A stretch of 10,546 nucleotides of DNA from Deltaproteobacteria bacterium (lineage in GTDB: Bacteria > Myxococcota > Polyangia > Polyangiales > B10-G4), in NCBI GenBank assembly GCA_019312705.1, contig JAFDCW010000085.1:1-10546 (forward strand), in the 5' to 3' direction. Below are positions 6,579-10,546 of the stretch, piece after piece. The number at the start of each line of letters is the position of its first letter. The first letter of the stretch is position 1. Below the pieces are notes generated by a model that was given only the letters and a program-made list of their open reading frames with translations, made no database searches and was not told where the DNA came from. Position numbers and translations under genes: made by a program.

Positions 6579-7826
6579 ATGCATGCGCTGCCCGTTCGTA
6601 GTGTTACGGCTGTGGTCCTGTGCCTGTGCCTGTGCCTGTGCCTCGGCCTCGGCTACGCCGCGCCAGCTTGGGCGTGCACGATGGACGCTCCGATCCGCCA
6701 CAACCTCCGCGTCGTCGCGCGCGAGGGGGGCGCCGTTGTAGTGGCTCTGGCCGACCCAGCCCAGGGCCGTGTCGTCGCCATCGACGGGGCCGAGGCCCGG
6801 ATCCTGACCGAGGATCGGGAGCACTTCCGGTTCGAGATCGCCGCGTTTTCCTCCGACGGGCGCACCATGGTCCTCGCTCGCGAGGACTGGTCCGACCAAA
6901 TGCGCGGGGCCGGGTGCATGGCGACCTACGTCTTCATCGAGCGCGTGGACCTCGCGACCGGCGCGCGGACGCGGCTGCGTCGCCTGCGCTCGGCCGGCGT
7001 CTCCTCGGTGCGCCTCTCGCCCGATGATCGATGGCTGCTCGTCGACGCCTCGGACAACGATTGGGAGCCGGTCGTGCATCTCTTCGACATGACGACGGGC
7101 CGGCGCGTGCGGGTCACCCGGGCCGTGCACGCGGATTTCCTCGACGACGACACGCTCTTGATCGAGGGCCAAGGGGGCGGCCTGCGCGTAGCCCGCCGCA
7201 GCGACGGCCGCACCCTCGCGCGCTTGTCTGCGGACGAAGCCGACGAAGCACGTCAAGCGCGCGCAGCAGAACAAGCAGGAGGAGCAGAACAAGCAGGAGG
7301 ACCAGGAGGAGCAGAACAGGCAGGAGGACCAGGAGCACCAGGAGAAGATGCTGCCGAAGAGCAGCCAATGCGGCTGCTTCGCGGCCGGTCGAGCGGCGCG
7401 GCCTTCACCCTCGTCGCGGCCGACAGTCGCACGGGTCGGGCCCAGCTCTTCGAGGTGACCCGCGCTGGCCGTCGCCTCCGCCTCCGCCCTTCGGGCCGAC
7501 CCCTCCGCGGCACTCCGATCTCGTCCGACGGGACCCGCCTGCTGGTCCGTACGGGCTCTCGGGTCCGCGTCGTCGACCTCAGGACGCGCCGGGAGCTCGT
7601 GCGGGTCTCGGGGGCGCCCCGCTACACCGCCGCGGCCCTCTCCCCCGACGGTGAAACCCTCGCCGTCGTCTCCATCCGCCGCACCACCGATGACGAGCGG
7701 GCCGCACCGTCCAACCCTTCCGCCGGTTTTCCGCCGACCATCGAGCGCTTCGACCTCACCGCCTCGGGCAGCGTGAGCTTCGGCCCGGCGCCCAGCTCGA
7801 CCCTTCGACGCCCCGCGGCGCGCTAG
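6579..7826 (+). CDS. Exported beta-propeller-like (WD40/PD40) protein
   Basis: Protein of 415 residues, probably periplasmic. A signal peptide has basic Arg7, a hydrophobic core made of alternating Leu-Cys and Leu-Gly, and an AWA cleavage site before Cys33; the bases before the Cys do not fit a lipobox. The body has repeated blade-like motifs, FSSDGRTMVLARED (about 90), LSPDDRWLLVDASD (about 146), ISSDGTRLLV (about 314) and LSPDGETLAVVS (about 355), typical of WD40-like/PD40 propellers, which bind partners rather than catalyse. A repeat-built Ala/Glu/Gln/Gly/Pro segment (about 229-260) interrupts the propeller. An in-frame ATG at 6564 is also possible; 6579 gives the more normal signal peptide. 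No partner protein is evident. It is divergent from the ACT-domain gene and does not share an obvious promoter region. Confidence 0.8.
   Translation: MHALPVRSVTAVVLCLCLCLCLGLGYAAPAWACTMDAPIRHNLRVVAREGGAVVVALADPAQGRVVAIDGAEARILTEDREHFRFEIAAFSSDGRTMVLAREDWSDQMRGAGCMATYVFIERVDLATGARTRLRRLRSAGVSSVRLSPDDRWLLVDASDNDWEPVVHLFDMTTGRRVRVTRAVHADFLDDDTLLIEGQGGGLRVARRSDGRTLARLSADEADEARQARAAEQAGGAEQAGGPGGAEQAGGPGAPGEDAAEEQPMRLLRGRSSGAAFTLVAADSRTGRAQLFEVTRAGRRLRLRPSGRPLRGTPISSDGTRLLVRTGSRVRVVDLRTRRELVRVSGAPRYTAAALSPDGETLAVVSIRRTTDDERAAPSNPSAGFPPTIERFDLTASGSVSFGPAPSSTLRRPAAR
6618..6653. repeat. Hexanucleotide tandem repeat in a signal-peptide core
   Basis: Four perfect copies of CTGTGC (6618-6641) are followed by two copies of CTCGGC (6642-6653). 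In frame they encode four Leu-Cys and two Leu-Gly pairs, the hydrophobic core of the signal peptide. Copy changes would keep the frame and change core length by two residues each. Confidence 0.9.
7266..7351. repeat. Purine-rich 18-bp repeats inside the propeller gene
   Basis: The 18-mer GCAGAACAAGCAGGAGGA occurs at 7266-7283 and 7284-7301, with a third copy differing at one base at 7311-7328, and 9-bp CCAGGAGGA-like pieces around it. In frame they encode AEQAGG with PGG or PGAPG spacers. GGA, GCA and CAA codons dominate here but are rare in the rest of the gene, which suggests recent expansion. Confidence 0.9.
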
Positions 7827-7901
7827 TGCCTGATCCAGAGCCACGGAAGGTTTCTCGCTCCCGCTCTTCTGCACTCACTTCCCGCAAGTTGGCGATCTAG
7901 C

Positions 7902-7907
7902 TACAAT
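7902..7907 (+). promoter_or_regulatory. Possible -10 box TACAAT
   Basis: TACAAT is one base from the housekeeping consensus TATAAT and stands out in GC-rich DNA 64 bases before the next start codon. No good TTGACA-like -35 is seen at the right distance; the bases there are TTCCCG. The call is tentative. Confidence 0.35.
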
Positions 7908-7924
7908 GGTCCTCTGAGGATGCG

Positions 7925-7940
7925 GGGGCATTTTCGCCCC
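7925..7940 (+). other. Leader hairpin upstream of the Cys-rich secreted protein
   Basis: GGGGC at 7925-7929 pairs with GCCCC at 7936-7940 around a six-base loop ATTTTC. It falls in the presumed 5' leader, before the ribosome binding site. It is short and has no T-tract after it, so it may stabilise or modulate the message rather than stop it. Confidence 0.4.
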
Positions 7941-7958
7941 TTGGCAATCTACACCCTT

Positions 7959-7964
7959 AGGAGG
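7959..7964 (+). promoter_or_regulatory. Strong Shine-Dalgarno sequence AGGAGG
   Basis: AGGAGG lies six bases before the ATG at 7971 and decides this start over the open frame from 7920 and over the internal ATG at 7986. It is the best ribosome binding site in the window, which suggests a well-translated gene. Confidence 0.85.
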
Positions 7965-7970
7965 GCCCCG

Positions 7971-8765
7971 ATGGCTTCACGTCGCATGCTTACCCTTAGT
8001 GTCGCTCTCGTCATGTTCGCCCCGGCCCTGCTCGGCGCCAAGGGGGAGGGCTGTGGCGGCACGGCCTTTTCGATGACGCCGGCCCCCGACATGGAGGGCC
8101 AGTGGGACGTGACTTACGACGACGTGCTCGGCATCGAGATCGGCCTCGGCGGCGCCATCTACACGGCGGAGATCGAGCCCACCGGTGGCGCATTCACGAT
8201 CGATCACGAGGGGCAACCCATCACCTTCGACCTCGACTGTGCTCGCCCCGCGGTGGTTTGCCCGAGTGAGGCCTTCCCAAGCGTCGTCGCCATCGAGGCG
8301 CAGAACCCGGAGTACCCGCACCGCATGTACATGCAGCTGCCGCGTCAGAGCTGCTCCGGCATGACGGTTGCTGCGGACCCCGCTGAGTGTGGCGCGGGCA
8401 CCCTCAACGAGGGCTGTGATGACGTCTGCATGGGTGACATCGTCGCCGACCCCTCGCGGCACTTCGGTGTCATCAACGAAGCGGGGGACCACGTCGATGT
8501 GCTGCTCGGCGCCGCCGTTGCGACCAACGGCATCAACTGCGCGCTCTTGGGCATCTCGACCGCAAACGCGGACATGGTCAATACCGGCGTCGCCATGGAA
8601 GAGGGTTGGGAGTCCACCCACATGGAAAACGGCCAGGTCGTGGTCGGCTACGCTGGCGGCTGCCTCTGGGGTGGTGACGTGCTCGACGATGGCACCATCG
8701 AGACCCTGGTGACCGCCGCCACGGTCAGGTTCACGACCGGCTTCACGGCCGCCAAGCGCCCCTGA
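7971..8765 (+). CDS. Secreted Cys-rich protein of unknown function
   Basis: Protein of 264 residues with a signal peptide: basic RR, a hydrophobic run LTLSVALVMFAPALLGA, and likely cleavage after Ala23. Cys28 is not in a lipobox. The mature part starts KGEGCGG, then has a Trp-containing strand motif MEGQWDVTYDDVLGIEIGLG that suggests a beta-barrel or lipocalin-like opening, and nine cysteines in all, including LDCARPAVVCPSE, GCDDVC and GGCLWGG. An odd number after cleavage means at least one is unpaired or bridges to a partner. I do not recognise a named family. It has its own leader with a TACAAT box, a hairpin and a strong ribosome binding site. The long minus-strand frame over the same stretch is a codon-bias shadow. 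Location is probably periplasm or outside the cell. Confidence 0.85.
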   Translation: MASRRMLTLSVALVMFAPALLGAKGEGCGGTAFSMTPAPDMEGQWDVTYDDVLGIEIGLGGAIYTAEIEPTGGAFTIDHEGQPITFDLDCARPAVVCPSEAFPSVVAIEAQNPEYPHRMYMQLPRQSCSGMTVAADPAECGAGTLNEGCDDVCMGDIVADPSRHFGVINEAGDHVDVLLGAAVATNGINCALLGISTANADMVNTGVAMEEGWESTHMENGQVVVGYAGGCLWGGDVLDDGTIETLVTAATVRFTTGFTAAKRP

Positions 8766-8819
8766 AACCACCACCCGGCCACGAACCGAGAATCGCCCCC
8801 CGTCTCATGTTGCATGTTT

Positions 8820-8834
8820 GCGCCTTGTTGGCGC
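8820..8834 (+). terminator. Possible terminator hairpin after the Cys-rich gene
   Basis: GCGCC at 8820-8824 and GGCGC at 8830-8834 form a perfect five-pair stem around TTGTT, 55 bases after the stop. There is no T-tract, so it is a weak candidate for a rho-independent terminator. The rest of the 129-base gap shows no clear promoter for the protease gene. Confidence 0.3.
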
Positions 8835-8894
8835 CGCCGTGAAGCCCTCCCCCGGGGTCCTGGGCCCTCGAGCGAACTGAGGTAGAGTGCCCGC

Positions 8895-10220
8895 GTGCGG
8901 GCAGTCATCTTCCTCGCCGCGCTGGGGACCCTCAGCGCGTGCACCAAGTCCACCGAATTGGCCGCGGACACCGGCGCCATGCCCGACGCCGGCGACGCCG
9001 GCGACGCGGGAGATGGCGACGCCGCTCCCCCGGTCGCCGACTCGGGCGTCGAGCCGACGGTCGACGCCGGCATGGAGGAAGACGCGGGAGCCCCGCCCAT
9101 GTGTGGTCCCGACGAGCGCTTCTCGGCGCTCGTCTTCTACGGCACGCGGGAGCCGACCACGATGCCGCTCACCGCGGGGCAGGTCCTCGCCGTCGTCGAC
9201 TTCGATGGATGCTCGGGCGCCTTCGTGACCGACGAGTGGGTGCTCACTGCCGCGCACTGCGGCGTCGCCGTCGGCCGAACCCTCTGCGTCGGCCCCGACC
9301 CCCTCGACGCCGACGTCTGCTTCACCGCCGACCGGGTCGAAGACAACCCCTCCGTCGACATGACCCTCGTGCACGTCGACGTCCCGGCCTCGGCTCGGAT
9401 CCCGGAGCTCGAGCCGATCCCGATCATGACCGAACTCATGGACGCGACCTGGCTTCGTCGGACCGCCGAGGCGGCCGGCTACGGGACCCAGGAGGACGAC
9501 TCCATCGGCGAGCGCGAGTTCAGCGCCGAGCCCATCGTCGAGCTTGCGGATCCCTACGTCACCATCGACGGCGAGGGCACCCGGGGCGTCTGCTTCGGCG
9601 ATTCCGGCGGCCCCTTGATGGTGCTCGCGACGGACTCGACGGTGAGAGTCGCGGGCGTCCTCAGTTTCGGCGACCCGAGCTGCCTCGGCCTGGACAACTT
9701 CACGCGGACCGATCTCCAGACGTCGTGGATCGAGGCTGTCATCGGTCCCATCACCACCCCCGGCGCCCCCTGTGGCGACATCACCGACGAAGGCGCCTGC
9801 ATCGGAGCGACCACGGCCATCTGGTGTGATGGAAGCGTGCTCGCCTCGGAGACCTGCTCGGGCGGCGAATCTTGCGGATGGAGCGACGCCGACTTCGCCT
9901 ATCGCTGCGTCGCCGACGACCCCTGCGGAGGGGTGGGCGATGCCGGCGAGTGCCAGGGCGGGACCGCGACTTGGTGCGACCAGGGCACCCTCCGGCGCCG
10001 GGGCTGCGCGGCCTGCGGCGAGCTCTGCGGCTACGTCGCCGAGATGGACGCCTTCTACTGCGTGCCCGACCCCTGCGCGGGCATGGACCCCGTGGGCACT
10101 TGCGAGGGCAGCGTTCTGACCACCTGCAACAGCGACGGCGTGCGGACCCGGGACTGCGCGTCACGGGGCCGGCGCTGTGGCTTCGACACCCGCCGCGGCG
10201 TCAATCGCTGCCTCCGGTAG
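8895..10220 (+). CDS. Trypsin-like serine protease lipoprotein with three Cys-rich C-terminal repeats
   Basis: Secreted S1-family protease of 441 residues. Signal: MRAVIFLAALGTLSAC, with lipobox LSAC and lipid-bearing Cys16. A Asp/Ala/Gly-rich linker (about 30-72) includes three DAG triplets. The protease domain (about 73-285) has the full triad: His121 in LTAAHC, Asp155 in VDMTLVHV, Ser237 in GDSGGP. After it come three repeats, Cys293-Cys338, Cys344-Cys389 and Cys394-Cys439, each exactly 46 residues from first to last Cys, with six aligned cysteines, a CG after the fifth, and a Trp-Cys in the first two. They probably form disulfide-knit modules for binding a surface or substrate (inference). 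The start is GTG at 8895, fixed by the signal peptide. GAGGTAG upstream is only a loose ribosome binding site. Nothing suggests a zymogen cut site, and no inhibitor is encoded beside it. Confidence 0.92.
   Translation: MRAVIFLAALGTLSACTKSTELAADTGAMPDAGDAGDAGDGDAAPPVADSGVEPTVDAGMEEDAGAPPMCGPDERFSALVFYGTREPTTMPLTAGQVLAVVDFDGCSGAFVTDEWVLTAAHCGVAVGRTLCVGPDPLDADVCFTADRVEDNPSVDMTLVHVDVPASARIPELEPIPIMTELMDATWLRRTAEAAGYGTQEDDSIGEREFSAEPIVELADPYVTIDGEGTRGVCFGDSGGPLMVLATDSTVRVAGVLSFGDPSCLGLDNFTRTDLQTSWIEAVIGPITTPGAPCGDITDEGACIGATTAIWCDGSVLASETCSGGESCGWSDADFAYRCVADDPCGGVGDAGECQGGTATWCDQGTLRRRGCAACGELCGYVAEMDAFYCVPDPCAGMDPVGTCEGSVLTTCNSDGVRTRDCASRGRRCGFDTRRGVNRCLR
8985..9011. repeat. 9-bp repeats encoding Asp-Ala-Gly
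   Basis: GACGCCGGC occurs twice (8985-8993, 8994-9002), followed by a diverged copy GACGCGGGA (9003-9011). In frame each encodes Asp-Ala-Gly in the linker between the lipid anchor and the protease domain. Confidence 0.8.
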
Positions 10221-10222
10221 GC

Positions 10223-10248
10223 AACGAGGGGGTGTTCCCGGCCCCGTT
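10223..10248 (+). terminator. Possible stem-loop just past the protease stop
   Basis: AACG at 10223-10226 plus GGG after a bulged A can pair with CCCCGTT at 10242-10248, seven pairs in all. It starts two bases past the stop codon. There is no T-tract. A weak terminator candidate. Confidence 0.3.
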
Positions 10249-10265
10249 GATCGTGAACGACCGGC

Positions 10266-10343
10266 TCAGGCGTTGAACTCGAAGACGTAGCGGTAGATGG
10301 GGGTGTTCTGGAAGGCATTCGCCCGCGCGAGCGAAGCGCGACG
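10266..10343 (-). pseudogene. Possible C-terminal tail of a lost gene
   Basis: A minus-strand frame ends at TGA (10266-10268) with ARANAFQNTPIYRYVFEFNA, which reads like a genuine protein end with alternating beta-strand residues. It has no start codon of its own: upstream it is closed by an in-frame TGA about eight bases from the 82-bp palindromic element at 10351. It may be the end of a gene destroyed by rearrangement next to that element. The evidence is only about 20 residues, so this is weak. Confidence 0.25.
10324..10340. other. GC-rich hairpin beside the palindromic element
   Basis: CGCGC (10324-10328) and GCGCG (10336-10340) can pair around GAGCGAA. The stretch 10318-10342 also resembles, in inverted orientation, the inner part of the neighbouring 82-bp element (about 10378-10402), so it may be a worn partial copy. 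Confidence 0.35.
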
Positions 10344-10350
10344 TCATCGG

Positions 10351-10432
10351 TCTAGAGCACATCTCAAAAATGCTCCTGTCGCCTCGCTTGCGCGGCGCGA
10401 TGCTCGGTCGCATTCTTGAGATGTGCTCTAGA
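10351..10432. mobile_element. 82-bp palindromic element, MITE-like, with 23-bp near-perfect inverted repeats
   Basis: The left arm (10351-10373, beginning TCTAGAGCACATCTCAA) and the right arm (10410-10432) are reverse complements at 22 of 23 positions; the only mismatch is 10368 against 10415. A GC-rich spacer of 36 bases separates them. Each outer end contains CTAG, so the core can be read as flanked by TA on both sides, as expected for target duplication by IS630/Tc1-mariner type transposases. It carries no gene. It could also be a dispersed palindromic repeat or a long stem-loop terminator. No T-tract follows, and the AT-rich arms differ from the surrounding DNA. Confidence 0.65.
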
Positions 10433-10546
10433 CTCGACTTTGGCGGATTTGAAGAGGGGTTGAGGGAGCGCTGAAGCGCGGGGGGCGGGAAGGATAGACG
10501 GGCGTCCTTGAGGGGATCAGAGTCGCGGTTGCTTACACCAAACCCG
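10433..10546. other. Right edge with no recognisable gene
   Basis: No frame on either strand looks protein-like here. One four-pair GCGC hairpin with a TGAA loop lies at 10468-10479, followed by a G-rich run. With the preceding features this completes the 326 bases after the protease gene. Confidence 0.5.

Noticed and set aside
6618..7351. CRISPR-like repeat array
   Set aside because: The repeats are contiguous, short and in frame within a gene, with no spacers.
7114..7368. Minus-strand frame encoding a Leu/Val-rich hydrophobic run that looks like membrane helices
   Set aside because: The hydrophobicity comes from reading the GGAGCA/AGGACC repeats backwards; the rest of the frame is Arg-rich and not protein-like.
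6534..7874. Long open minus-strand frame (446 codons) over the propeller gene
   Set aside because: It is antisense to a gene with a signal peptide and blade motifs; its composition is skewed, and its Leu/Cys/Ser-rich runs are just the antisense of the purine-rich repeat.
7924..7940. Riboswitch in the leader of the Cys-rich gene
   Set aside because: Only one short five-pair hairpin is seen and the leader is too short for a known riboswitch class.
7977..8774. Minus-strand frame of 265 codons over the Cys-rich gene
   Set aside because: The plus strand has the signal peptide, strong ribosome binding site and leader; the minus frame has none of these.
8939..9829. Plus-strand frame of 296 codons over the protease
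   Set aside because: Arg-rich out-of-frame translation typical of high-GC DNA; the overlapping frame has the complete protease triad.

Overview
The window is high-GC bacterial chromosome and most likely comes from a myxobacterium (Myxococcota, perhaps a Sandaracinus- or Polyangia-like lineage). Three things support this: a C-terminal tail of the MYXO-CTERM sorting type (GCGC, a hydrophobic helix, then RRRR) on a beta-helix protein; a secreted lipoprotein protease with an Asp-Ala-Gly linker and Cys-rich tail repeats; and a soluble PAS-PAS hybrid histidine kinase with no partner gene. The lineage is an inference from style; no rRNA or other marker gene is present.

Layout. 32-738 (minus): two overlapping genes for small membrane proteins that are paralogues of each other. 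739-1276: a gap with no full-size gene, holding a start-less lipoprotein-like reading frame (plus), a 32-residue lipoprotein candidate (minus), a 12-bp tandem repeat and a 14-bp inverted repeat. 1277-3238 (plus): hybrid histidine kinase. 3239-3811: apparent gene graveyard, with the C-terminal end of a short-chain dehydrogenase (minus) and, diverging from it, a piece resembling a LysR effector-binding domain (plus), both without N-termini. 3812-5353 (minus): secreted parallel beta-helix protein with a MYXO-CTERM-like tail, broken by one in-frame amber codon. 5447-6100 (plus): class I SAM-dependent methyltransferase. 6128-6565 (minus): ACT-domain protein. 6579-7826 (plus): exported beta-propeller-like protein with two in-frame repeat tracts. 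7971-8765 (plus): secreted Cys-rich protein of unknown function behind a clear leader region. 8895-10220 (plus): trypsin-like lipoprotein protease with three six-cysteine repeats. 10221-10546: a possible gene tail (minus) and an 82-bp palindromic element that looks like a MITE.

The genes do not form one pathway. The theme is the cell envelope: at least four products are exported or membrane-bound. The two membrane-protein genes are the only convincing operon. No CRISPR array, tRNA, rRNA, integrase, toxin-antitoxin pair or recognisable defence island was seen, and I do not claim a new multi-gene system. The most checkable oddities are the amber codon in the beta-helix gene, the hexanucleotide repeat that builds a signal-peptide core, the 82-bp palindromic element, and the paired membrane paralogues with a shared CCTS motif.
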